A DNA stretch of 64,000 nt from Polynucleobacter acidiphobus. Lineage in GTDB: Bacteria; Pseudomonadota; Gammaproteobacteria; Burkholderiales; Burkholderiaceae. Shown here one piece after another: positions 36,401-45,427 of this stretch. Both the position numbers and the translations under genes were made by a program. Position 1 is the stretch's first letter, and the number at the start of each line of letters is the position of its first letter. The notes beneath the pieces are model-generated. The model was not told the origin of the DNA and did not search any database. It worked only from the letters and a program-made list of their open reading frames with translations. Where the stretch lies: assembly GCF_003065385.1 (NCBI RefSeq), contig NZ_CP023277.1, positions 1,644,889 through 1,708,888 on the forward strand, written 5' to 3'.

Positions 36401-37546
36401 TTGAATTCTAATCAAGCAAACGCCTCGAGCTCTCTATGGATTGGGCTCATGTCGGGAACCAGCCTCGATGGTATTGATGCAGTCTTAGCCGAAATCGACG
36501 CTACGGGCAAAGCCCGGCTGATTCAGTCGCATAGTGTCGGGTTTGATGCGCAGCTGAGGTCGGAGCTTACTGAATTGCAATTTGCTACCAATCATGAGCT
36601 TCACCGCGAGCACCTTGCGGCCAATGCGCTTGCCAATGCCTACGCACAGGTATGCCAAGAACTATTGCGGATTCAGAATATTCAGCCAAGCGCAATAAGT
36701 GCAATTGGTGCCCATGGACAAACACTACGTCATCAACCCGCATCCGATCATCTCAAAAGCTATACCCATCAGAGCCTAAATTCAGCCTTATTAGCTGAGC
36801 TCACTGGTATCAACGTCGTTGCTAATTTTCGTGCGCGCGATATGGCCGCCGGTGGCCAAGGCGCGCCTCTGGTACCTGCCTTTCATTATGAGCAGTTTTA
36901 TGATCCCCTTGAAAATCGTGCCATTTTGAACATAGGTGGGATTGCTAATTTAACGATTCTTCCAGCATCTGGCGAAGTGACTGGTTTTGATTGTGGGCCA
37001 GGTAATTTGTTACTCGATGCCTGGGTACATCACCACCTTGGAAAAGCGTTTGACGATGACGGACGGTGGGCAAGTTCAGGCATGCCCAATTCAGAACTCG
37101 TAGCGCGAATGCTACAAGACCCTTACTTTGCAAAGCTTCCTCCCAAGAGTACGGGGCGGGATCACTTTAATTTGCACTGGCTAAATCATTTGATGACAGG
37201 GCTCTCGCTTGCCCCTGAAGATGTTCAAGCTACCCTCTTGCAACTCACGATTGACAGCATCCTTAATGCATTACGCTCGTTTGCGAGCAATACTCAGACT
37301 CTGATTGTGTGTGGAGGCGGAGTTAAGAATATTGCTCTACTTGAGCTTCTTAAAATTCAGGCTCGTCATCAGCTGCCGAATCTAACGATTGCCTCATCAG
37401 CGCGATTTGGAATTGATCCCCAGCTAGTGGAAAGTCTGGCGTTTGCTTGGTTGGCCTGGGCCTTCATGCAAAAACGGCCAGCAAATGTGCCGGCCGTTAC
37501 TGGAGCAAAAGGTTCACGAATCCTTGGGGCGCTCTACCCTGCCTGA
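36401..37546 (+). CDS. anmK: Anhydro-N-acetylmuramic acid kinase
   Basis: The 381-residue ASKHA-fold protein has the hallmark GLMSGTSLDGIDAVL, IGAHGQTLRHQP, NIGGIANLTIL and CGGGVKN. It opens and phosphorylates 1,6-anhydro-MurNAc to MurNAc-6-P in peptidoglycan recycling. The start is TTG at 36401; no in-frame ATG lies upstream of the conserved motif. With amgK and murU it suggests the Pseudomonas-type recycling route. Confidence 0.94.
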   Translation: MNSNQANASSSLWIGLMSGTSLDGIDAVLAEIDATGKARLIQSHSVGFDAQLRSELTELQFATNHELHREHLAANALANAYAQVCQELLRIQNIQPSAISAIGAHGQTLRHQPASDHLKSYTHQSLNSALLAELTGINVVANFRARDMAAGGQGAPLVPAFHYEQFYDPLENRAILNIGGIANLTILPASGEVTGFDCGPGNLLLDAWVHHHLGKAFDDDGRWASSGMPNSELVARMLQDPYFAKLPPKSTGRDHFNLHWLNHLMTGLSLAPEDVQATLLQLTIDSILNALRSFASNTQTLIVCGGGVKNIALLELLKIQARHQLPNLTIASSARFGIDPQLVESLAFAWLAWAFMQKRPANVPAVTGAKGSRILGALYPA

Positions 37547-37552
37547 AATGAA

Positions 37553-37933
37553 TTAGGCTGAAAAAGATGAGCCACAACCACAGGTGGTGGTTGCATTCGG
37601 ATTTTTGATCACAAACTGTGAACCGTTGATATCTTCTTTATAGTCAATCTCCGCGCCCACAAGATACTGAAAACTCATTGAATCGACCAACAAGGTCACG
37701 CCGTTTTTTTCAAAACTGGTGTCATCCTCGTTAACGGCGTCATCAAAAGTAAATCCATACTGAAATCCAGAACATCCACCGCCTTGAACAAAGACACGAA
37801 GTTTTAGCTCAGGATTTCCCTCTTCGGCAATTAAGTCAGCAACCTTAGCGGCTGCACTATCCGTAAAAATCAATGGGACTGGTGGCTCAGCCATGGCTGA
37901 GACTTGATCAACAGCGGTATTCGTAGCGGTCAT
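37553..37933 (-). CDS. erpA: Iron-sulfur cluster insertion protein ErpA
   Basis: From ATG at 37933, preceded by AGGAG, the protein is 126 residues. The A-type carrier cysteines are present: [11 protein letters not shown] and C-terminal TTCGCGSSF. It passes Fe-S clusters to apoproteins such as IspG/IspH. It lies 66 bp after argC on the same strand, an order common in Burkholderiales, and is convergent with anmK. Confidence 0.95.
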   Translation of the reverse strand: MTATNTAVDQVSAMAEPPVPLIFTDSAAAKVADLIAEEGNPELKLRVFVQGGGCSGFQYGFTFDDAVNEDDTSFEKNGVTLLVDSMSFQYLVGAEIDYKEDINGSQFVIKNPNATTTCGCGSSFSA

Positions 37934-37999
37934 GATTACTCCTTTTGGCATCTATACGATTGATTGTAGGCTCTAATTCCCCTATTTGCACAGGGTGAA

Positions 38000-39058
38000 T
38001 CATGGCATTAGAGCGATCTGCTCTAGGCCCATGGATTCAGGAAAGCCAAACATTAAATTTAGACACTGGACACCTTGGCCCGAGGCACCTTTCACCAAAT
38101 TATCTTCAACCACCAAAATGACGAGGGTATCCCCACCGCCAGGCCGATGAACCGCAATCTTCATCCCATTACTGCCCCGCACTGAGCGGGTTTCTGGGTG
38201 GCTTCCCGCTGGCATGACATCCACGAAGGGCTCATTGGCATAAAAACTTTCATACAGCGCCTGAAAGTCGACCGATCTGCCATCCGGTGTTAATTGAACG
38301 TATAGAGTTGAGTGAATCCCCCGAATCATCGGGGTTAGATGAGGTACAAAGGTTAGGGCTACCTGATCATGCCCCGCAATGGCCTTCAAGCCTTGCGTAA
38401 TCTCGGGTAAATGACGGTGACCCTTAACGGCATAGGCTTTGAAGTTATCGCTCGCCTCAGATAACAAAGTAGCAATTTCGGCTTTACGGCCCGCGCCTGA
38501 AGTGCCAGATTTACAGTCGGCAATGATTCGTTGGGCATCAATAAGGGGCTTTGAGAAGCCATTCTGTGGGGATAACAATGGAGCAAGCCCTAACTGCACA
38601 GATGTTGGATAGCAACCTGCCAAACCAACGATCCGAGCCTGCTTGATTTTCTCTCGATTGATTTCAGGCAAACCATAAACAGCCTCCTTCAAGATATCCG
38701 GGCAAGCGTGTGGCATCCCATACCATTGCTCAAAGACCTTGATATCTTGAAGACGAAAGTCTGCAGCAAGATCCAATATCTTCACATTCGCTGCGAGTAG
38801 CTCTTTGGCCTGTGCCATTGCCACACCGTGAGGGGTCGCAAAAAATACAGCATCGCACTCGGTAAGCTTGGCATTTTCTGGAGTAGTAAATTTCAAATCC
38901 ACCCGATTGCGTAAGGATGGAAACATTTCTGCAACCGCCATGCCGGCTTCAGATCGAGAGGTGATCGAGTGCAATTGGACCTGAGGATGTTGGGCCAAAA
39001 GGCGAAGCAATTCGACGCCCGTATACCCCGTGCCACCCACAATACCGACTTTAATCAT
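38000..39058 (-). CDS. argC: N-acetyl-gamma-glutamyl-phosphate reductase
   Basis: From ATG at 39058 ([21 protein letters not shown]), with GGAGAAG ahead of it, the protein is 352 residues. It has an N-terminal NADP fold and the catalytic cysteine in [15 protein letters not shown]. It performs the third step of arginine synthesis. It lies downstream of the rplM-rpsI terminator. Confidence 0.97.
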   Translation of the reverse strand: MIKVGIVGGTGYTGVELLRLLAQHPQVQLHSITSRSEAGMAVAEMFPSLRNRVDLKFTTPENAKLTECDAVFFATPHGVAMAQAKELLAANVKILDLAADFRLQDIKVFEQWYGMPHACPDILKEAVYGLPEINREKIKQARIVGLAGCYPTSVQLGLAPLLSPQNGFSKPLIDAQRIIADCKSGTSGAGRKAEIATLLSEASDNFKAYAVKGHRHLPEITQGLKAIAGHDQVALTFVPHLTPMIRGIHSTLYVQLTPDGRSVDFQALYESFYANEPFVDVMPAGSHPETRSVRGSNGMKIAVHRPGGGDTLVILVVEDNLVKGASGQGVQCLNLMFGFPESMGLEQIALMP

Positions 39059-39097
39059 GCTCTTCTCCATTGCTACTGATCAATAGACAAATTGTAT

Positions 39098-39124
39098 AAA
39101 AATAAAGGGCCGCATTAGCGGCCC
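39098..39124 (-). terminator. Intrinsic terminator of rplM-rpsI
   Basis: GGGCCGC at 39107-39113 pairs with GCGGCCC at 39118-39124 around a 4-nt loop; on the minus strand it is followed by a U-rich run (TTTATTTTT). It lies 22 bp beyond the rpsI stop. Confidence 0.85.
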
Positions 39125-39146
39125 CTTCCAGACATTTCGGTGTCGC

Positions 39147-39539
39147 TTAACGCTTACTAAATTGCTTACGACGTCGAGCGCCGTGTAAACCAACTTTCTT
39201 ACGCTCAACCTCACGAGCATCGCGAGTGACCAATCCAGCTTTTGACAGAGTTGGCTTGAGAGCCGCATCATAATCAATCAGCGCACGGGTTACACCATGA
39301 CGCACAGCACCAGCTTGACCGGTCTCACCACCACCGCTAACGTTCACTTGAATATCAAACGTGGTCAGATTGCTAGTCAGCGCTAAAGGCTGACGAGCGA
39401 TCATGCGTGAAGTTTCACGAGCAAAATAAGCGTCAATGGGTTTGCCATTCACGGTAATCTCGCCCTTACCTGATTTAATGAAGACGCGAGCCACTGAGCT
39501 CTTGCGACGTCCTGTTCCGTAGTTCCAATTTCCGTACAT
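39147..39539 (-). CDS. rpsI: 30S ribosomal protein S9
   Basis: The 130-residue protein begins [20 protein letters not shown] and ends with the universal basic tail [11 protein letters not shown] that reaches the P-site tRNA. It follows rplM by 9 bp. Confidence 0.98.
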   Translation of the reverse strand: MYGNWNYGTGRRKSSVARVFIKSGKGEITVNGKPIDAYFARETSRMIARQPLALTSNLTTFDIQVNVSGGGETGQAGAVRHGVTRALIDYDAALKPTLSKAGLVTRDAREVERKKVGLHGARRRKQFSKR

Positions 39540-39548
39540 ATCGCTTCC

Positions 39549-39977
39549 TTAAATCTCTAAAGGTTTAGGCTGTTGAGCCGTGTGGGGATGCGTAGCATCG
39601 CCATAGACTTTGAGCTTCTTGATCATGGCATAGCCAAGGGGGCCTTTGGGCAGCATGCCTTTTACGGCCTTCTCAAGAGCGCGCGCTGGAAAGCGAGCTT
39701 GCATCTTGTCAAAGTTGGTCGAGCTAATACCACCAGGATAGCCACTATGACGGTAATAAATCTTGTTAAGTCCCTTACTTCCAGTGACACGAAGTTTGGA
39801 CGAATTGATAACGACAATGAAATCGCCAGTATCAACGTGAGGGGTAAATTCGGGTTTGTGCTTGCCGCGTAGACGGAGTGCCACTTCACTGGCGACACGA
39901 CCGAGGACTTTGTCCGTAGCGTCAATCACGAACCACTCGCGCTTTACCTCATGCGGTTTTGCGGAAAAGGTTTTCAT
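39549..39977 (-). CDS. rplM: 50S ribosomal protein L13
   Basis: From ATG at 39977 ([30 protein letters not shown]) the protein is 142 residues, the standard length. An ATG at 39989 is possible but not conserved. It begins the two-gene ribosomal operon with rpsI. Confidence 0.98.
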   Translation of the reverse strand: MKTFSAKPHEVKREWFVIDATDKVLGRVASEVALRLRGKHKPEFTPHVDTGDFIVVINSSKLRVTGSKGLNKIYYRHSGYPGGISSTNFDKMQARFPARALEKAVKGMLPKGPLGYAMIKKLKVYGDATHPHTAQQPKPLEI

Positions 39978-40132
39978 GATTACTTTCAAATTGTTTGGTC
40001 AACACACTCCAACTCAGAAATCGCACTTTGGCTCCGCTTATGTTTGCAGGCTCGCAGATCAGATCCCTCAATTGGTCCAACAAATTACCGCTGACCGAAT
40101 CGGTAATTCAGTAAAGCATTGAATTGTATATC
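39978..40132 (-). promoter_or_regulatory. rplM leader region with a stem-loop
   Basis: No ORF fits here. AATTACCG at 40083-40090 and CGGTAATT at 40101-40108 form a perfect 8-bp stem with a 10-nt loop in the likely 5' leader of rplM-rpsI. A TATACAAT-like -10 on the minus strand sits at about 40124-40131, next to the upstream terminator. Ribosomal protein leaders are often autoregulatory, but I cannot assign a known class to this one. Confidence 0.35.
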
Positions 40133-40161
40133 AAAAAAAACCCGGGAATCAATCCCGGGTT
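40133..40161 (-). terminator. Intrinsic terminator upstream of rplM
   Basis: AACCCGGGA (40139-40147) pairs with TCCCGGGTT (40153-40161) around a 5-nt loop; on the minus strand it is followed by a run of Ts (complement of 40133-40140). It terminates leftward transcripts before the rplM promoter. Confidence 0.85.
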
Positions 40162-40204
40162 GAAATCCACCAATGTTTGGGTGGAGGAGACATCAGTAGA
40201 ATGC
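40133..40204 (-). ncRNA. Candidate small RNA with anti-Shine-Dalgarno motif and intrinsic terminator
   Basis: On the minus strand a possible promoter (TTGATT at 40236-40241; TATATC at 40211-40216 or TGTATA at 40213-40218) is followed by about 72 nt that hold, in order, an unpaired TCTCCTCC stretch, a hairpin (TCCACC/GGTGGA, 8-nt loop) and a 9-bp GC-rich terminator hairpin with eight Us. No protein-coding gene on this strand ends here: upstream lies only antisense of the OsmC gene and, 600 bp away, rnpB. A short C-rich anti-SD region next to a Rho-independent terminator is the usual layout of trans-acting sRNAs. It could instead simply be a terminator shielding rplM from rnpB readthrough. Confidence 0.45.
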
Positions 40205-40393
40205 AAACTTGATATACAAAGAACGGCTTTAAGTAAATCAAGGTTGACATCAATGGAGAAATTTTAGGACTAAATCTTGTGCATTGCAAGAAAAAATTTG
40301 GGTTTACCCTATCTTTTATATAAGACTTATAGGCCCATTTTTTGGTTTAACGTATTGATTTAAATAGAAATATTATTATTTGAGGATTTTTAT
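40205..40393. other. AT-rich intergenic region before the OsmC gene
   Basis: No reading frame of note on either strand. It holds the putative leftward promoter described for the candidate sRNA, a rightward TTGACA at 40244 without a good -10, and a TATATAAG box at about 40319-40326 that could serve the OsmC gene with a TTGGGT -35. TTGATATACAA at 40209-40219 is the exact inverse of TTGTATATCAA at 40124-40134. Confidence 0.4.
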
Positions 40394-40819
40394 ATGATGG
40401 AATGCAAAATAAACTGGTTGCCTGATGCTGGGATGGCGTTTATGGCTCAGACGGGTACAGGCCATATCCTCAATATGGATGGTGCCCCCGAGGCTGGCGG
40501 AAATAACTTAGCGCCTCGCCCCATGGAACTCTTACTGGCAGGCGCCGGGGGTTGTACAGCCTTTGATGTGGTTTTAATCCTACAACGCTCCCGTCAAGCC
40601 GTGAGCGGCTGTGAAGTGTCTGTAAAAGCCGAGCGCGCAGAATCCGATCCTAAGGTATTTACCAAAATGAATCTGCATTTTTTGGTGAAGGGCTCTAACT
40701 TAGATCCTAGTAAGGTGGAACGGGCGATTGCACTATCTCACGACAAGTATTGCTCAGCCACTGCAATGCTTGGCAAAACAGCAGAAATTACCTATAGCTT
40801 TGAAGTAGTGCAGAGTTAA
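40394..40819 (+). CDS. OsmC-family protein (YhfA-like)
   Basis: The 141-residue protein has the OsmC fold with reactive cysteines in GAGGCTAFDVVLIL and HDKYCSATAML, the pattern of the YhfA branch (thiol/peroxide-related, physiological substrate unclear). A second ATG at 40397 is equally possible. A GAGG Shine-Dalgarno lies about 10 bp upstream. Its last codons and stop overlap the 3' strand of the P1 helix of rnpB, encoded on the other strand. Confidence 0.88.
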   Translation: MMECKINWLPDAGMAFMAQTGTGHILNMDGAPEAGGNNLAPRPMELLLAGAGGCTAFDVVLILQRSRQAVSGCEVSVKAERAESDPKVFTKMNLHFLVKGSNLDPSKVERAIALSHDKYCSATAMLGKTAEITYSFEVVQS

Positions 40820-41119
40820 CCGATAAGCCGGATTCTGTCGCCCTAATTTGCATTAAGGGGCAATCATTCCTCTAGGCCTGCAGTTACCTACAGGCTCAAG
40901 CTCCCTACCCGCAAACTCGACGGGCCATGTCAACATTTGCTTACTTGGGATTGCTCCGAGTGGAGGTTGCCGCGTTTCACCGTAACTCAATACGCTCGTC
41001 TCTGTGGCCCTATTCCGCACGTCACCGTGGATGGCTGTTAGCCAACACCCTGCCCTATGGAGTCCGGACTTTCCTCTCCTTTCTTACGAAAGCAGCGATT
41101 GCCTGGTTAACTCTGCGAT
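40807..41119 (-). ncRNA. rnpB: RNase P RNA (bacterial type A)
   Basis: On the minus strand the conserved elements appear in order: AGGAAAGTCCGGACTCC and ATAGGGCAGGGTG (CR I region), the GGTGAAACG segment, GGTAGGGAGCTTGAGCC, CTAGAGGAATGATTG and ACAGAATCCGGCTTATCGG at the 3' end. The ends are set by a perfect 12-bp P1 helix: 41105-41116 pairs with 40810-40821 (exact ends are approximate). It processes tRNA 5' leaders. It begins about 40 bp after the pyrC stop; I found no strong separate promoter, so some transcription may come from pyrC. Confidence 0.95.
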
Positions 41120-41156
41120 GACAGTCTAAACGAGGAAACGAATTTGTACTGCTCAA

Positions 41157-42209
41157 TTATTGGGCGATAGACCAGCCGATGGTTTCACCTGCACGCAAAG
41201 GCACCAGGATCGAGGCGCCCATAGAGTACTCAAATGGTACAGTCTGCGGTTGATTAATCAGAGTAATTGTTTCTGTATGTCGAGGTAAGCCGTAATAGTC
41301 AGCACCATAATGACTTGCAAACCCCTCGAGTCGATCCAGTTTTCCAACACTATCAAAAGCCTCTGCATAGAGACCCAGCGCATTGTGCGCGGTATAGCAT
41401 CCCGCACACCCACAACTACTCTCCTTTTCACCCTTTGGATGAGGAGCGCTATCCGTTCCTAAGAAGAAGCGTGGGTTACCGCTGGTTGCCATTTCCACTA
41501 ATGCCACTCGATGCTCCTCGCGCTTTAGAACAGGCAAGCAATAGTGGTGGGGACGAATACCGCCGGTAAACAAACTATTTCGGTTCATGAGTAAATGGTG
41601 AGCCGTAATCGTTGCAGCCAAAGTGTTCTTGCCATCGGTATTCGCATCACGCACATAGTGGGCTGCTTGCTTAGTCGTAATGTGCTCAAACACGATACGG
41701 AGTTCTGGGAAATGCTTGCGAATGGGGTCCAAGATGCGGTCAATAAATACCGCTTCACGATCAAAGATATCAATCGCCTGCTCAGTGACCTCACCATGAA
41801 TCAATAAGGGGACTGAATAACGCTGCATCGCTTCGAGAGCAGGGTATGCCTTTTTAATATCCGTGACACCGCCATCACTATTCGTTGTCGCGCCTGCGGG
41901 ATATAACTTAAATCCAATAATACCGTTCTCGCTCGCTTTTTTGACCTCGTTCGCTGACGTATTGTCTGTGAGATATAAGGTCATGATGGGAGTGAAGTGG
42001 GTAATTCCTAGCCGCTTTAACGCCGCCTGAATCCGAGCCTCATAGGCTTTGGCTAGATCAACCGTGGTAACCGGTGGCTTCAGATTAGGCATGATGATTG
42101 CGCGCCCAAATTGAGCTGCGGTATGCGCCAAAACATCATTGAGGACCGCACCATCTCGAACATGCAAATGCCAATCGTCAGGGCGCGTGATGGTAAGGGT
42201 TCTGTTCAT
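41157..42209 (-). CDS. pyrC: Dihydroorotase (type II)
   Basis: The 350-residue amidohydrolase has the metal-binding H14-x-H16 in DWHLHVRDG, the carboxylated lysine K101 in GFKLYPAGAT, further histidines in LIHGEV and FEHIT, and the catalytic D in GTDSAPH. It closes the pyrimidine ring. It follows the glycerate-kinase gene by 2 bp. Confidence 0.97.
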   Translation of the reverse strand: MNRTLTITRPDDWHLHVRDGAVLNDVLAHTAAQFGRAIIMPNLKPPVTTVDLAKAYEARIQAALKRLGITHFTPIMTLYLTDNTSANEVKKASENGIIGFKLYPAGATTNSDGGVTDIKKAYPALEAMQRYSVPLLIHGEVTEQAIDIFDREAVFIDRILDPIRKHFPELRIVFEHITTKQAAHYVRDANTDGKNTLAATITAHHLLMNRNSLFTGGIRPHHYCLPVLKREEHRVALVEMATSGNPRFFLGTDSAPHPKGEKESSCGCAGCYTAHNALGLYAEAFDSVGKLDRLEGFASHYGADYYGLPRHTETITLINQPQTVPFEYSMGASILVPLRAGETIGWSIAQ

Positions 42210-42211
42210 AG

Positions 42212-43561
42212 TCAGTCGATCAAAATCATCCGAAAATCATTCACATTGGTTAAGGTTGGACCTGTATGAACTAGAGCATTCAGTTCAGCAAAGAAGCCGT
42301 AACAATCATGCAATTGTTGAAAGCGACTGGCGCGCAAGTCTTTCTCTTGGGCATGCAACCGCACTTCAGGAGTAAACCAAGCACCTGCATTTTTTTCACT
42401 GCCATCAATGCCATCAGTATCGGCAGCGATAGCGGATAGCGTTTTTAGATCAGCGGTTGCAGCAAACAAGGAAAGTAGAAACTCTGAGCAGCGACCGCCG
42501 CGCCCTTGAGTTCCAGGAGGTAAAGTGACTGTGCACTCGCCACCAGAAATCAGCGCCACGGGGAGCTTCCCCCAACTAGCATGGTGGGCTAACTCACGAG
42601 CAATCCCTGCGTGTACAAGACCAACGTCTTTGGCTTCACCGGTAATCGTATCTCCCAAAATAATTGCAGTGTATCCAAGTCCTTTGCAATATTGCGCAGC
42701 AGCCTCAAGACTGCGATGTGCCGTTGCAATCACATGGTTGCGCAGGGGATAGCGATGTTGATCAATGTCCGATTGCTTTAAGGTTTCTGGGATCTCACCC
42801 GCCAATCCCTTTTGCAAGTGGGTTAATACGGAACTCGGAATGCTGCGCTCATCCAAATGGTATTTCGCGAAAATCTGTAATGCATCCCCATAACTTGAGT
42901 AATCAGCTGCACATGGTCCACTCGCGATATCCGCTGGATGATCGCCAGTGACATCTGAAATAAGTAAAGCCTCGACTTGAGCGCCGCGCGAAAGAGCAGC
43001 GCGCGCCAAATTACCACCCAATATGGCCGATAAATGTTTGCGGACGATATTCATTTCCTCAATCGGCGCACCGCTATTGAGTAAAGCTTCGGTGGTCTTG
43101 CGCATGTCGTCGATCGTAATTCCTGGCTGCGGCAAAGTTAATAAACTCGAACCGCCACCAGAAACAAGCGCAATCAAAGTATCCCCGGCTTGTAAGGTAC
43201 TGACCAAGCGCAATACTTCTGCAGCACCATCCATTCCAGCCTGATCAGGTACCGGATGACCGGCCTCAACGATCTTAATTTGTTGCGTAGGTGATGCATG
43301 GCCATAACGAGTGACCACCAAACCATCGATTAATGTATTTGGCCAATGGGTTTTAGCATAGTTCTCTAGAGCACTTGCCATCGCAGCACTTGCTTTACCT
43401 GCACCAACGACGAGACAGCGACCTTGCGGAGCCTTACCCTCCGGAAAAATTTTGGCAAGATACTCTGGAACGATTTTTTTAGGATCGGCAACGGCTAGTG
43501 CCGCCGCAAAAGCACCCTCTAAATGCAGCTGACGACTTGAGGAGGGCTGAGTTGTTTGCAT
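42212..43561 (-). CDS. Glycerate 2-kinase (MOFRL family)
   Basis: The 449-residue protein has an N-terminal DUF4147 domain (GAGKASAAMA, VSGGGSSLLTLP) and a C-terminal MOFRL domain (LISGGECTVTLPPGTQGRGGRCSEFLLSL). The family phosphorylates D-glycerate to 2-phosphoglycerate; older databases call it hydroxypyruvate reductase TtuD. It is placed between the ABC transporter and pyrC on the same strand. Confidence 0.9.
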   Translation of the reverse strand: MQTTQPSSSRQLHLEGAFAAALAVADPKKIVPEYLAKIFPEGKAPQGRCLVVGAGKASAAMASALENYAKTHWPNTLIDGLVVTRYGHASPTQQIKIVEAGHPVPDQAGMDGAAEVLRLVSTLQAGDTLIALVSGGGSSLLTLPQPGITIDDMRKTTEALLNSGAPIEEMNIVRKHLSAILGGNLARAALSRGAQVEALLISDVTGDHPADIASGPCAADYSSYGDALQIFAKYHLDERSIPSSVLTHLQKGLAGEIPETLKQSDIDQHRYPLRNHVIATAHRSLEAAAQYCKGLGYTAIILGDTITGEAKDVGLVHAGIARELAHHASWGKLPVALISGGECTVTLPPGTQGRGGRCSEFLLSLFAATADLKTLSAIAADTDGIDGSEKNAGAWFTPEVRLHAQEKDLRASRFQQLHDCYGFFAELNALVHTGPTLTNVNDFRMILID

Positions 43562-43576
43562 TTGCCCATTTTAAGC

Positions 43577-45427
43577 CTAATTATCAATGGCTTGATCAGG
43601 GTCAATCGGTGCGTTTTCTTGTAACTGCCACATGGAAGCATAGCGACCATTGGATTCTAAAAGCTCATAATGGGTGCCGCGTTCAATGATTTGCCCGTGC
43701 TCCATCACTAAGATTTGGTCGGCATGGACTACCGTTGATAGTCGATGAGCAATGATTAATGTGGTCCGATTTTTTGCCAAATTGAACAATTCTTCCTGAA
43801 AGGCGCGCTCGGTCTTTGAATCGAGCGCCGAAGTCGCTTCATCAAAAATCAATAAGGCGGGCTTCTTTAAGAGTGTGCGAGCGATCGCAACCCGTTGCTT
43901 CTCACCACCGGAGAGCTTGAGACCGCGCTCACCCACAGGGGTGTCGTACCCCTCTGGCAGGTGTTCAATAAACTGGCTCATCTGTGCGGCACGTGCCGCT
44001 TCCACAATTGCCTCACGACTTGCTTGTGGACTTCCATAGGCAATGTTGTAGGCAATTGTGTCATTGAACAAGACGGTGTCTTGAGGAACAATGCCAATCA
44101 CTTTTCGCAGGCTGGCTTGCTCCACATCTTGAATATTTTGGCCATCCAATAGGATCGCGCCTGACTGCACATCGTAGAAGCGAAAGAGCAGTCTTGCTAA
44201 AGTACTTTTACCAGCCCCACTTTGCCCAACCACCGCAGTAATCGTCCCGGCTGGAATCGTAAAACTCAGATCCTTCAAAATCTCACGCTTCTCGTTATAC
44301 GAAAAGTAGACATGCTCAAACCGAACCTCGGGACCCTTAGCAAAATCCCGGATAAGTAAAGGCTTGGCATCTTTAGAGTCTTTAATTTCTTGGTCTTCAT
44401 TCAAAAGCATGAACATATGATCCATATCGGTGATCGACTGCTTCATTTCACGATAAATCACCCCCAAGAAATTTAAGGGGATATATAACTGAATCATCAG
44501 CGTATTCACTAGGACTAAGTCACCCAAGGTCATCGATCCATCGACTACACCCTGAGTGGCTCGCCATAGGATTAAAACTAAGCCAATCGCAATAATCGCC
44601 TGCTGACCTAGATTGAGAATAGCTAAGGATTGTTGAGAGAGGATCGCAGCAGACTGATAATGCTTGAGATTTTCATCGTAGCGACGTGATTCAAAATGTT
44701 CATTTCCAAAATACTTCACGGTTTCAAAATTAATTAAGGAGTCAATCGCTCTTTGATTGGCTTTTGAGTCCATTTCATTCATCGTTCGCCGATAATAGGT
44801 ACGCCATTCAGTTACCTTGATCGTATAAAAAATATAGATGACTAATGCAACAAAGGTAATGATCGCAAACCAAATATCGTAGTTGTAGGCGAAATATGCC
44901 AACACCAAGGCGAATTCAATCATGGTTGGCAAAATACTGTAGAGCGAGAATGAAACCAGAGTTTGAATGCCGCGTGTGCCACGTTCAATATCGCGACTCA
45001 CTCCGCCAGTCTGGCGGCCCAAATGAAACTGCAAACTCAAGGCATGCAAATGCTCAAATACTTGTAACGCAATCTTGCGCACAGCACTTTGAGTCACTTT
45101 TGCAAAAAGTAATTCGCGTAACTCTGAAAACAACGAAGCAAGTAAGCGTAAGGCACCGTATCCCACAATCAGGCCAGCAGGAACGATTAAATAACTTTGC
45201 AAAGAACCGGGTTTGATGTTCATGGCATCAATCAGGTCCTTTAAAACAATCGGGACGCCCAAGTTAGCAAATTTGGCTGCCACTAAGCACAACATGGCAA
45301 AGAGAACTCGAAAGCGATGCTCAAATAGATACGGCAAAAGATCTTTAATGACTTGCCAATCCGAACGATTTGCGGCTCGCTTGATTGGCAACATACCACC
45401 CGATGGCCGGTTCTGAGCGCCTCTCAT
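43577..45427 (-). CDS. Atm1-type ABC exporter (ABCB7/HMT1 group)
   Basis: The 616-residue half-transporter has a six-helix membrane domain at about 35-330 and an ATPase domain with Walker A GQSGAGKST, signature LSGGEKQR and Walker B ALLIFDEATSALD. The segment INFETVKYFGNE is the mark of the Atm1 group, whose bacterial members export glutathione-bound heavy metals or polysulfide. Its start overlaps the nudB stop by 4 bp (ATGA). Confidence 0.88.
   Translation of the reverse strand: MRGAQNRPSGGMLPIKRAANRSDWQVIKDLLPYLFEHRFRVLFAMLCLVAAKFANLGVPIVLKDLIDAMNIKPGSLQSYLIVPAGLIVGYGALRLLASLFSELRELLFAKVTQSAVRKIALQVFEHLHALSLQFHLGRQTGGVSRDIERGTRGIQTLVSFSLYSILPTMIEFALVLAYFAYNYDIWFAIITFVALVIYIFYTIKVTEWRTYYRRTMNEMDSKANQRAIDSLINFETVKYFGNEHFESRRYDENLKHYQSAAILSQQSLAILNLGQQAIIAIGLVLILWRATQGVVDGSMTLGDLVLVNTLMIQLYIPLNFLGVIYREMKQSITDMDHMFMLLNEDQEIKDSKDAKPLLIRDFAKGPEVRFEHVYFSYNEKREILKDLSFTIPAGTITAVVGQSGAGKSTLARLLFRFYDVQSGAILLDGQNIQDVEQASLRKVIGIVPQDTVLFNDTIAYNIAYGSPQASREAIVEAARAAQMSQFIEHLPEGYDTPVGERGLKLSGGEKQRVAIARTLLKKPALLIFDEATSALDSKTERAFQEELFNLAKNRTTLIIAHRLSTVVHADQILVMEHGQIIERGTHYELLESNGRYASMWQLQENAPIDPDQAIDN

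Noticed and set aside
39856..40122. Rightward 88-codon frame across the rplM start
   Set aside because: Antisense to rplM and its leader, no homology seen, unusual composition; the leader structures explain the conservation expected here.
40927..41121. Short rightward frame within rnpB
   Set aside because: It is antisense to the RNase P RNA, whose conserved elements account for the sequence.
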